Assembly: GCA_034359265.1 (NCBI GenBank)
Contig: CP136891.1
Span: 63,774,001 to 63,838,000, forward strand
Origin: Canna indica
Lineage: Eukaryota > Streptophyta > Magnoliopsida > Zingiberales > Cannaceae
Reading direction: 5' to 3'
DNA: 64,000 nucleotides
Under the pieces are notes generated by a model, which was not told the DNA's origin, did not search any database, and saw nothing but the letters and a program-made list of their open reading frames with translations. Shown here piece after piece: positions 54,240 through 64,000 of the stretch. Every line of letters begins with the position of its first letter. Positions within the stretch are counted from its first letter, which is position 1. A program made the position numbers and the translations under genes.

Positions 54240-55498
54240 TGTTGGCCTAAGGTTTTCTACCTTAGTCTTAATCTCGGTTTTGATGATAACAAACATGGAA
54301 CTAATGTTTCATTGAGAAATATTTTTAGGTTCCTTATCGGTTAGCACTCGATGTCCACGATCGAAGAAATCGAAAAATCGGAAGGACATTGGTCAACGTG
54401 TTCGGGTTCGTCGCTGAAATTTCTAGAAGTTCAACGTGTGCACTAAAGACGCCTTGGACGAGTCTAGAAAACTCTCTAAGTTGACGCGCGCTGAAGGTCA
54501 GAACCCAAAAATGAAGCGCGCAAGAAAATACACAAAAACCAACCCCTACCCAGATTCGATCGATCGACTGGTCGACCGGCAGAAGTCGAAAACATGCAAT
54601 AGGCTATTTGGTCGACCGAATGATGCCTAGAATTGGCAGAATGCCTTTGGTCGCTCGGCGGTCACTCGATTGGTCGACCGACGATCGACCGGCAAATGAC
54701 CGAGCGTCGACAACGGGCAAAAAAATGCTTGTTGACAAGCCTTGTGAGTTTGGGGGTTATAAATATCCACCCCAATCTCTCTCCGTCATAGTGGTTGATG
54801 CTTGTAAGCCTCAAAGAGTGATCCTTAGCATCCCCTAAGCTCTTTCTTGATCAAATCCTTAAAACCTAGCTCTTGATCTCTCATCTTTAAGTGTTATTCA
54901 TTGGAGGGCTCTTCAAGGGTGCTAGGCTCAAGAAGAAGATGTGTTCTCATTGTGATAAGTTCTCTTTACTCTTTTCTTATGATTGAATTATTTTTGATTT
55001 ATTTTACTTTGATTTACTTGAGCTTGTAAGAAGACCAAGTGTGTGATCTTGTGTGTAAGTGGTTACCTTGGTGTAGAAGGTGTAAAACCACTTGTGTAAA
55101 CTAAGTTAGGAGTAGGTCGTAGGAATTGAGGTGGGAAAGCTCACTCGGTAGGAAGGCGGGATACTTCCGAGTGTGGAAGTGCCTTCGAGGTGAGTATAGG
55201 GTCTTTTCGGTGCAAAATCCTCGATTGTAAGGTACTCGTAATTTAGTGGATTTGTGTGTGAAATCCTAAGCGCGGTGCTTAGATAGTGGAGTAGGCATTA
55301 GGGCCAAACTACTATAAATAATTGTATTTGCATTGCTTCTACTTGTGTTTACTTCATTATCGTATTTATTTTGCTTCCGCTTGCTACTTAATTTGTAATT
55401 TGCCTAAGTAATCAAAGAAATGATTAAAACCGGATTTAGGCAAAAGATTTAGTTAATACACTATTCACCCCCCTCTAGTGTAGGCCATTTCACCAACA
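54240..55498 (+). repeat. SIRE/Maximus-like solo LTR B
   Basis: TGTTGGCCTAAGG to TTTCACCAACA, with perfect TGTTGG/CCAACA end symmetry. Flanks AACAT (54235-54239) and GACAT (55499-55503) match at four of five. TTTTGATGATAACAAACATG, a GGTCGACC-rich middle, TATAAATA and CTATTCACCCCCCTCTAG appear in the same order as in A and C. It interrupts the third TNP2 fragment. Confidence 0.92.
54758..54765 (+). promoter_or_regulatory. TATA box of solo LTR B
   Basis: TATAAATA, in the same position relative to the palindrome cluster as in LTRs A and C. Confidence 0.6.
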
Positions 55499-56093
55499 GA
55501 CATGATCTGAAAATATATTGTAGGAGGCCGGAGTTAGAGTTGCAAGAGGTCAACACATGACTTCATAAGCCGAAGGTGTCGTATGTGCTGAATAAACAAC
55601 ATATGAAGGATATATGTCAATGGATTAAAGAACTGAGATTACCGAATAGATATGCCTCAAACTTATCTCGGTGTGTGAACGTCGATGATTGCAAAATTTC
55701 AGGGATGAAGAGTCATGATTGTCATATATCCATGTAGAGATTGTTTCTTCTTTTTTTGTGATCTTCTACCTGACAATATTTGGGGTCCATTGACCGAATT
55801 AATTGTATATTTTTCAGAGATATATGTGCAAATGTCATTCGAAAAGAAAATATGCTAGCACTTGAAATCAATATTATTGAAATCATATGCAAGTTAGAGC
55901 AGTTTTTCCACCGACGTTTATTTGACTCGATGGAGCATCTACCGATACAGTTGGCTTATGAGGCACGAGTTGGTGGTCCCACTCAATATAGGTAGATGTA
56001 CCTTTTTAAGAGACATGAATCATCTCAAGAAAAATGTTAGGAATATTGCGGGCGTTGAAGGTTCAATATGTGAAGAATATATTATTCATGCCT

Positions 56094-57219
56094 AAGAGTC
56101 GGGGTCTTCTGGTCCGGTCTGGTGTATCCCTCCTTATCTAGTTCAACGCCGACGAGAGAGGGGGGGACCTGCAAAAGACACTTCAACACCAAGTTAGGGT
56201 GATTCCAAGATGGAGGTTTATAGAATTGGAAGTTAGTGTTACTTGGGTGTGCCGTGTCTATATATATTGCAGGTGGAGGTGATCATGCTGCCTGGTAATC
56301 TCACTAGGCTTGCTACCCATAATGGGTCAAGATGAATCCCGGAGATGGCAGGTTTATGATGATATATCCCTTGTGGTAAGGGAGGATGTGGGAGTCCATG
56401 TTTGGTCGAGTAGATCCCCCGGGTAAAGATGTCTGACTCGACTTGAGTCTGGCTCAAAGGTGTTGCTCAAGCGGAGCCCCCTGGGTGGGGCCACGTGGTT
56501 CGATTCGGGGTGGATGGTGGTGCGCTACTGGGTTTAATTCGATCGAGCCCAATAGTTCTAGTCGAGTCCACAGCCCCTGAGCTCGGTCGGAGTTTGGAGG
56601 ACTGTGTGTCAAGCTCTTAATTTGGTTTTTTGTCTTCTGATGTTTCTGAGGAATTTTCGGGAGAGCTACGTTGGGTGGCCTAGGGATGGTTGAACTGGGT
56701 GCTATTTTGGAGTGTTTGATTGTGAAGTTTGAATCAGGTAACCAAACTGGAGAAGGACGCTCCAGGATACCGAACTCGGACGACTTAATTCGTAGGAGGG
56801 TGAACATTGATCTTTTTGTTGTATCCTTTATTTGCGTGATCCTTGTCTCTTGCGCCTTGGTATGGCGGCTTATTAGTAGGGTTCACGTCCTTCGGTTAGT
56901 TTTCGCCTTTTCTATTCGAGGGAGTAATCATGATAGGGAAACATTCCCTCGATCCTCGCACGATTTTTTGAAAAATCGCCACAAGGTGGATTTGATCAGC
57001 TGAGATTAACCCTGCAATGTCACATTTGTCTATCTGATGAGGGGTTCCTTGTCTTTAAGGTGGACATGTCTCCTCTCGCTCTTCGAGTTTCTCCCGCTCT
57101 CGGTGTCTTGGTCTTTCTTTAAGGTATCTCCTGTTGTGATAGTGAAGATTCTTTCGACCGCCTCTCTTGCTCTTCTTCGGACACGATCTTCCATCATGGA
57201 GAATATGGATCCTTATTTA
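56094..57219 (-). mobile_element. Tat-type Gypsy leader/LTR fragment
   Basis: 56094-56165 matches the leader of the Tat relic at 20140-20210, including the purine-rich GAGAGAGGGGGGG run, and 56487-56575 matches 24331-24416. The remainder is noncoding and moderately GC-rich, with GAGCTCGGTCGGAG; no domain is seen. It follows the third TNP2 fragment and is followed by solo LTR C. Borders are approximate. Confidence 0.55.
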
Positions 57220-58852
57220 TGTTGGCGTAAGGTTTCAACATTGGTTTTAATTTTGGTTTTGATGATAACAAACATAGAACTAATATTTTCAGGTTCCAAG
57301 TCGGTTAGCGCACGACGTCCGCGATAGGAAATATCGAAAAAATTGGAGAATTGGAAGGACGTTGGTCGAAGCGCTCGGGATTCATCAAGAAGATAGAGTT
57401 TAGGTTTAGGGTGCCTATAATGATTGTGTAATCCTCTCTCATGATGCAAAATCCAAAAAACTAAATCCTAAATCCCAAAACATTAAAACCCTGAAAATGA
57501 AAAAATTGCCCTGAAATTCACTAAGCATAGGGAGCTCCTTGGAGGGCTATATGACCTAGACATTTTCTTGGCACCAAAAGTCCCGATAATTATTCCTTAG
57601 GTAAAAACTAGTTAACGACATATTTTAAAGGAATTTTTGAAAGTCTTTAACCGATTCATATTTCACCCGGGAGATTATAATATTTTCGATTTTCGGAAAT
57701 TTGTACTAGACCCCAAAAGTTAGATTTTGATTCTTAAGGATTTTGATTTTCTAGATATTTTTATTGAATTCAAATAGAGGGGTAATCCTTATATAACATT
57801 TATGTTTTAAACCTCTTGACTTAAAGTTAAAAAATATTATATAAGACTTTGAGAGACTATACCTTGCTAAAATTGCCTCGGTAGATGGTCCGGTCGATGG
57901 TCGATCGACCGACTATCGACCGTTGACCAATAGGCAAAGGCTCAAAATCAACAAAGGCCTCTCAGTTGATGACCGATCGCTCAAGCGGTTGATCGCCCAT
58001 CGATCGGGTGATCGAACGACCAGCGGTAACGACTCTTTTTTGAGCTGTTGTGTTGTTTCATCCGAGCCTCACTTCCTTGACTCTCTATAAATATGCCTCC
58101 CCAGCCTTCCTTATGTTATCTAACATTCCTTGAGCCATATTTTGATGATCCTTGAGCTTGACTGAGCCACCATTCTTGGAAACCTTTGCGTTGAGCCTAA
58201 AAACCTTGATATTGACTTTGAACTTGCTTTGATTCATCTTCAAGCCATCAAGAGGAGCTAGGACATTTTGTTTAAGAGATAAGTTTATATTGTTTATTAT
58301 TTGCTCTCATTATTATTGTATTTTGTTGTTATTTTCATTATATTTGAGTTTGTGTTAGACCTAGAGTATAGGTCTTGAAATTGGATGGTAGCCTTGGTGT
58401 TTGAAATTTAAATCCACCGGTGTAAACTTAGTTTACTAGGATTAGTTGTGTTGTCCATAGAGTTTGAGGTGGGAAAGTGCTCTCGGTAGAAAAGCGGAGA
58501 CTTCTGGGCGCGAAAGTGTCTTTGGGTTGAGAGCAGATATTCTCCGGTGTAAATTCCTTATTGTAAGGAAACAAATTAATCTAGTAGAGCTAGTTTGGAA
58601 ATCCTAAGCGGGATGCTTAAGTAGTGGAGTAGGCATTGGGGCTGAACTACTATAAATCTTGGTGTTTGCATTGTCATTGTGCTTGTGTGGTTACTTGTAT
58701 TTAATTGCTTCGTTTATCGCTTCTGCACTTACTTATCTACTTGAATTGTGTTCTTGCCTAAGTAACATAAGAATTTACTAAAATCGAATTTAGGTTAAAG
58801 ATATAGTTAATATACTATTAACCCCTCTCTAGTGTAGGTCATTTCAATTACA
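57220..58852 (+). repeat. SIRE/Maximus-like solo LTR C
   Basis: TGTTGGCGTAAGG to TTCAATTACA, flanked by the exact 5-bp duplication ATTTA (57215-57219, 58853-58857). About 1.63 kb and the longest of the three, with a different filler at 57400-57880. It shares the TTTTGATGATAACAAACAT start, the TCGATCGACC-rich middle (57895-58020), TATAAATA and the C-rich end. Confidence 0.92.
58086..58093 (+). promoter_or_regulatory. TATA box of solo LTR C
   Basis: TATAAATA within CTCTCTATAAATATGCC; same relative position as in A and B. Confidence 0.6.
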
Positions 58853-58857
58853 ATTTA

Positions 58858-61800
58858 TGTGGGTTATGAACCAAGCGAACGTGACTCCCTCGCAACTTCA
58901 TCCCAAGAGTTGGGTGACCATCCACTATTTTGAAATTTTGATGTGGTTCCTGAGCCTTGAGCCGAGCCTTCAGGTGTTCTTCTCCTTTCTTCACATAGTC
59001 AGCTCGTAGAGGGGGGTCCTGGTGTCACTTAGTAGTGTATCCGGAAGGAAACATTTTACTTCCTTCCGGAGCTCCCACCAGAGTTTTAAGAAACACTTTT
59101 TAAAGGTAAAGTCAAAGCCCTACTTGAATCCATTTTACCTGGATCATATCTTTGGGAAGGAGATGTTCCCCCTGTCCTGGACTGAAGATCCCTTGCCAAT
59201 TAGTCACGCAATGAAGGAAGAGCTTTTTGCCAAAGAAAACCATATTGTGGAATTTCTGATCAGGTGTGTCTCTAAGCCTTTTTCCTGCAACGAGATGCTA
59301 AAGAGTGATCAGGAGGGGGTATTAGTTTTCGCTTATATATGTAGTGTGCTCTTTTAAAGACCTTTGTTGGTTAACCCATTTTCTTATCTTTTCCGACGAA
59401 GGTGTATTGTAGGGAAGACATTGTCTATACTGGATGAGACAATCTTTCGTAGATGCTTCCAGAGAAAAAGATGTAGTACCTATACCAAATGGAGGAAACT
59501 GCACATTTCCAAGGGATCAAAATCAGTCGACATGCACCACCAATTTCATCCCTATTTTTTGCGGATGGCATTATCTTATTTTGCAAACATGATAGACATC
59601 ATGTTCAACTTATACATAGTAAGCTAAAGTCTTTTGGAGCTATGAGCGGTCTCACAGATAATATGGAGAAATCAGCTATCTTCTTTTCTCAAAATACTCC
59701 TCACATATTCCGAACACAACTGGGTAATATATCCACTATATCCACTATATAGGTGCCCAAGATCATTACATTGGCCTTCCTTCCATAGTAAACAGGTCTA
59801 AGCGTTCTACATTTATTTCATCCCCTTGAAGGTGAAAGATAAGCTGCGGGGATGAAAGTCGAATGTGGTCTACCTGCCCTTCATGCACATCGAATGTGGG
59901 TTCTGAACCAAGCGGACGTGGCTCCCTCGCAACTTCATCCCAAGAGTTGGGTGAACATCCGCTATTTTTGAAATTTTGATGTGGTTCCTGAGCCTTGAGC
60001 CGATCCTTCGGGTGTTCTTCTCCTTTCTTCACATAGTCAGCTCGCAGAGGGGGGGGTCCTAGTGTCACTCAGTAGTGCATCTAGAAGGAAACTTTTTTAG
60101 TTCCTTCCGGAGCTCCCACCAGAGTTTTAAGAAACACTTTTAAAAGGTAAAGTCAAAGCCCTGCTTGAATCCATTTTACTTGGATCATATCTTTGGGAAG
60201 GAGATGTTCCCCCTGTCCTAGACTGAAGATCCCTTGCCAATTAGTCACGCGACAGAGGAAGAGCTTTTTGCCAAAGAAAACCATATTGTGAATTTTCTGA
60301 TCAGGTGCGCCTCTAAGTCTTTTTCCTGCAACGAGATGCTAAAGAGGGATCGGGAAGGGGTATTAGTTTCGGCTTATATAGGTAATGTGCTCTTTTGAAG
60401 ATCTTTGTTGGTCAACCCATTTTCTTATCTTTTCCGATGAAGGTGTATTGCAGGGAAGACATCGTCTATACTGGATGAGACAATCTTTCGCGGATGCTTC
60501 CGGAGAAAAAGAAGTAGTACTTGCACCAAATGGAGGAAACTGCACATTTCCAAGGGATCAAAATCAATCGACATGCACCACCAATTTCATCCCTATTTTT
60601 TGTGGATGGCATTATCTTATTTTGCAAACATGATAGACATCATGTTCAACTTATACATAGTAAGCTAAAGTCTTTTGGAGCTATGAGCGGTCTCACAGTT
60701 AATATGGAGAAATCAGCTATCTTCTATTCTCAAAATACTCCTCCAAATTCCTTACACAACTGGGTAATATCCACAATATCCACCATATAGGTGCCCAAGA
60801 TCATTACATTGGCCTTCCTTCCACAGTAAACAGGTCTAAGCGTTCTACATTTGATTTCATCCCCTTGAAGGTGAAAAATAAGCTGCAGGGATGAAAGTCG
60901 TGTGTCCTTTATTGGGCAGGCAAAGCTACGCTTATTACATCAACATTATTAGCCACCCCAATGTATGCCATGTCATGCTTCCTGCTTCGTGAGTGCTTAT
61001 CGGAGGAAATTAATCAAAGTTGTAGGAATTTTCGGTGGTGAAACAAAGTGGAGAAAAAGGGAATTAACTGGGTTAATTGGCACACCCTATGTCGTGATAA
61101 GCAACAAGGAGGTCTTGGCTTCAAATATTACAAACTCTTCAATCTGGTGTTGCTTGCTAAGCAGGGCTAGCGAGTTCTTACAAATCCTTCTTCAGTTCTT
61201 TGCAGGGTCCTCAAAGGGAAATACTTCCCTCACATATCATTCTTGGAGACTATACCAAATATCAATCCCTCATGGGGGTGGAGAAGCATTATCAAAGGCC
61301 GTGAACTCCTCCATTCCGGCCTTCGATGGAAAATTGGCTCCTCCTCTATTTTGTCGATCTTTGGTGCTCCCTAGTTATCCCTTGAACCTCACTTCTGATT
61401 ATCAGGACCTATTCAAGCTCCGTCTTCTCCCCTACTCGTATATGAGATTTTTGACAGGCAAACTACCATGTGGAATGTCCTGACAATGTGAAGCTTCTTT
61501 CCGTCTTCGCTTGCAGATTCAAATGTTAGAGAGGGAGATTCATACAGGATGGGATTTACCTGTATGGTGTTTCAATTCGTCAGGTTTGTACAGTGTGGCG
61601 TTTGGCTATCAATGAGAGATGGAAAATACTTTGGGCACTTGTGACGGCGACTCCCTTCCTCATCTTGCATGATAGTCCATATGGCACCTCAAGGCACCAC
61701 CAAAGCTCTTTTTTTTTCCTTTGGCATTTCCATCGGGATGCTCTCCAGGTGAGATCTCTTCTATACAGTCAAGGTATCGTCCTTCATTCTAACTCATGTC

Positions 61801-62232
61801 ACGGCTGTTGAGCTGCTCCATAAACCGCCTTACATAGCTTCTTTCGGTGCAATTTTGCTCAACAAGTCTGGCGGCATACTCCTTTTCAAAACAATATTAG
61901 TGCACCACCTCTCCTCGACTGCCGGGGAATGATCGAAGATGTATAAGTTTCATAAGAACCATACATGCATTTTGGTATTACTTGGATGGATCCTCTCGAG
62001 CTTGTGGAAATGTCGAAATGACTTCATTCAACTCTATTAGTCGCTTCGTTGAAGACACGATTAGACTGGCTTATGATATGTGGAATGACTCTAAAGAACT
62101 CTAATTTTGATTACTTTTCCTTCCCATATTGAAGTGATGTTGGGATATATGCAACTTGTTGTTGCTTCTTTCTCGGTTATTTGTATCCTCATTCTAGTAA
62201 TGAAAACTCCTATCTTCTGGCAATAAAAAAAA
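58858..62232 (+). pseudogene. Degenerate LINE with internal tandem duplication
   Basis: Reverse transcriptase fragments: L-F-F-A-D-G-I-I-L-F-C-K-H-D (about 59560; the catalytic second aspartate is replaced by G), L-I-H-S-K-L-K-S-F-G-A-M-S-G-L, N-M-E-K-S-A. The same segment recurs about 1 kb later with L-F-F-V-D-G-I-I-L-F. After 60900 come W-A-G-K-A-T-L-I, W-W-N-K-V-E-K, L-L-A-K-Q-G, L-T-N-P-S-S-V-L-C-R-V-L-K-G-K-Y-F and W-G-W-R-S-I-I-K-G-R, typical of LINEs past the reverse transcriptase, with many stops. It ends with a poly-A run near 62223-62232. The upstream flank is solo LTR C. Confidence 0.82.
58861..60900. repeat. ~1.04-kb tandem duplication within the LINE
   Basis: GGGTTATGAACCAAGCG at 58861 recurs as GGGTTCTGAACCAAGCG at 59898 (period 1037). 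Similarity continues to GGGATGAAAGTCG at 60900 (59866 in unit 1) with a few percent divergence. About 32 extra bases (CTACCTGCCCTTCATGCAC and neighbours) lie at the junction. Both units include the reverse transcriptase segment. Confidence 0.92.
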
Positions 62233-62642
62233 AGTATACTTTGTTATTAATATTAATATTAATATTATTAATAATAATAACAATATTTATTTGTTTAATA
62301 TATATTTAGATATTTATTTTTCTTTGTTTTTATTGTTTATTCAATTTACTATCGCACTGTTTTTATTATTTGTTTAATATCTTCATTCATTTAGTTCCCT
62401 AATATTTTATGCGACTTATTTGACTTATAAACAACCTCAAAAAATAGTATAAATAAACCAACTATAATAGCTACCTCCTCTTATCACAACACATTATTAT
62501 AAGCATTTAAACATTATATTTGTATTATGTTTTTAAAGTAGCACAAATAATGCCCATTAGAAATAACATTTACTTCAAAACATGTAATATTTGCTTTTAT
62601 GTTATAATAACTTTTTTACACATGTTTCTTCATTTTTTTTTA
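62233..62642. other. A/T-rich noncoding DNA
   Basis: Runs of TTAATATTAATA and AATAATAATAA, no coding sense. 62535-62625 is a direct repeat of 63907-63998 (CACAAATAATGCCCATTAG type). Confidence 0.5.
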
Positions 62643-62957
62643 GGGAAAAGGACCAAGTTTGTCCATTAATTATGTTTTTGATCAAAATTGCTCTCGATGT
62701 TACATAATTGGATCAATTTTGCCCTTTTTCTTAACACGAGTCTACGTCAGCAAAGAAAAGCCAATGTGGCAAGTGAAGCTCTACCATATAAGATGCTATA
62801 GTAGAAAATGACATGCGGTAATTATGTACTGACAATGATAATTTTGGTCCAAAACATATTTAAGGGGCAATTTTGCATATTTTTCAATATTTTAGGAGTA
62901 AATTTGCACCTTTTTTAATATTGTGAAGGCAAAATTAATCATTTTTTATTTTATATA
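62643..62957 (+). mobile_element. MITE copy 1 (MULE-like, partly deleted left end)
   Basis: About 315 bp with GGACCAAGTTTGTCCATTAATTATG at the left and TTTTAGGAGTAAATTTGCACC at the right. The internal segment is the inverse of MITE copy 2, including the GACATCTTATG/CACGTCAGCA type core. The outer ~45 bp of the left terminal repeat is missing compared with copy 2. No coding capacity. Confidence 0.65.
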
Positions 62958-63529
62958 TTATTATCATTAATGCGATTCTAATTAACACTATAAGAATGAT
63001 GTTGATATCATCTTTATCAAAATCAAGAAAATATAAGTTTGACAATTATACTTTATGTTGTAATTGAATTGTTTATTCAAATATATGAATTATCGGTTTT
63101 AATCACTTGTCATTGTAATAAGAAACCAACCAACATAGTATGGGTGCGTTCGGGTCAGGATGGATCGAGATTTGGTATGTCTCGATCCCGTCCCAATTTT
63201 GAGTCGGGACGAAATATGTGTCCCAGTCTCGGTCCCGAATATGAAGCATCTTGATTTTGTCTTCGTCTCATCCCAATTTTGAACTGGGTTGGGATTCTCC
63301 CCGAACTTTCAGGTCAAGCCGGACCGATTACTAATAATTATTTTTAATCGAGTTATATCAAGTTATATCTTTTTAAATATTGTTTTTGTCTCATCTTTAA
63401 AATTTATATTTCTCGAGAAATTTACTAAAGTATTTGTTTAAATTCTAAGGTAGAAGTCAAACTTGCAGAAATCGTGCAATGGACATTAAACACGTTGGCT
63501 GGACACCATATAAATTTTATTCAAGGCAA
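62958..63529. other. Noncoding DNA between the two MITEs
   Basis: A/T-rich with a GC-richer island at 63140-63330 (TCGGGTCAGGATGG, CGATCCCGTCCCAATTTTGA and its near repeat CATCCCAATTTTGAACTGGG). No domain recognised. Confidence 0.45.
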
Positions 63530-63862
63530 AAGGATCAAATTTACCTCTGAAGTATTAAAAATGGTGCAAATTTACCCATAAAGTCTTGAAAAATATGCAA
63601 ATTTATCCCTTAAATATGTTTGGGCCAAAATTGCCCTTGTCAGTACATAATTATCCTGTGTCATTTTCCATCGTGACATCTTATGTGACTGAGTTACACT
63701 TATCACATGGGATTTCGTTTGCTGACGTGGACTTCCGTTAAGAAAAAGGACAAAAATTATCCAATTATATAACGTTGAGGACAATTTTGGTCAAAAATAT
63801 AATTAAGAGACAAATTTGCACCTTTTTCAATACTTTAGGAGCAAATTTGATCATTTTCATAT
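63530..63862 (-). mobile_element. MITE copy 2, inverted relative to copy 1
   Basis: Left end AAAGGATCAAATTTACCTC and right end (inverted) AATGATCAAATTTGCTCC form terminal inverted repeats of about 50 bp, followed on both sides by GTGCAAATTTG. About 330 bp, noncoding. I could not fix a 9-bp target duplication. Confidence 0.7.
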
Positions 63863-63906
63863 TTTTTTATCATCTTAACTTCATAAACAACTATGCATTT
63901 TTTTTT

Positions 63907-63998
63907 AAAAGTAACACAATTAATGCTCATTGGAAATATTATTATATTCCAAAACACAAAATATATGCCTTTACATCATAATAACTTTTTTACTCATG
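63907..63998. repeat. Direct repeat of 62535-62625
   Basis: About 91 bp sharing TAATGC(C/T)CATT(A/G)GAAAT and CATAATAACTTTTTTACTCATG with the earlier copy, at roughly 80-85% identity. The repeats lie outside the inverted MITE pair. Confidence 0.75.
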
Positions 63999-64000
63999 GT

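Larger units (their letters stand above)
53878..56093 (+). pseudogene. Third TNP2 (CACTA transposase) fragment, split by solo LTR B
   Basis: Plus-strand reading: K-F-I-K-G-R-I-G-R-D-E-P-P, I-V-F-G-R-N-D-R-V, D-V-M-H-I-E-K. After the LTR come C-R-R-P-E-L-E-L-Q-E-V-N, I-K-E-L-R-L-P-N-R-Y-A-S-N-L, M-K-S-H-D-C-H and S-M-E-H-L-P-I-Q-L-A-Y-E-A-R-V-G-G. It matches roughly residues 510-750 of the E1/E2 protein but is much more diverged, with many stops. Before and after this core nothing of TNP2 remains; at 56094 it passes into a Tat-like fragment. Confidence 0.88.

Overview
This is nuclear DNA of a flowering plant, probably a eudicot; the species cannot be read from the sequence. Almost every recognisable stretch is a transposable element or its debris, and I find no intact host gene. 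Evidence for a plant: CACTA elements encoding TNP2-type and Transposase_24-type proteins, Copia and Gypsy retrotransposons of plant lineages, TRIM elements, LINEs with plant-type zf-RVT and RNase H tails, a DUF4371-type hAT, and a captured piece of a Dof transcription factor gene. Such deep nesting suggests a heterochromatic or pericentromeric location (inference).

Layout. 1-412 is A/T-rich repeat. 413-2650 is a minus-strand Copia relic holding a complete TRIM (1062-1393). 2930-16700 is an old plus-strand Transposase_24 gene split by a minus-strand Gypsy element (4096-16280, 435-bp LTRs); that Gypsy is itself split inside gag by a 7.06-kb CACTA element (8201-15256, 'E1'). 17121-20265 is a minus-strand Tat-type Gypsy relic with a 110-bp minisatellite. 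20266-24330 is the 5' part of another Copia (2.3-kb LTR, primer site, leader, gag). 24417-43426 is one degenerate LINE broken by three insertions: a hAT (24858-28394), a second TRIM (29357-29613) and a 12.4-kb Copia (30195-42641). The Copia has in turn taken a 2.9-kb solo LTR, a hAT-type MITE, a truncated LINE and a hAT, and the hAT contains a Pack-MULE-like element (39288-41129) carrying a Dof gene fragment without its zinc finger. 43445-43718 is a LINE tail.

45019-53665 is a tRNA-type SINE split by a solo LTR, which is split by a second CACTA copy (45487-52430, 'E2'). 53878-56093 is a third TNP2 fragment split by another solo LTR. A third solo LTR of the same SIRE/Maximus-like family lies at 57220-58852, followed by a LINE with a 1-kb tandem duplication (58858-62232) and two related MITEs in opposite orientation.

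How it fits together. Target-site duplications (3 bp for CACTA, 5 bp for LTR elements and TRIMs, 8 bp for hATs, 9 bp for the MULE, 10-18 bp for LINE/SINE) fix most boundaries and give a relative order of insertion. E1 and E2 share the same five-exon second gene, TNP2 gene, subterminal repeats and a long hairpin upstream of TNP2, and each is disabled by different mutations, mostly C-to-T type. No element here looks able to move by itself.
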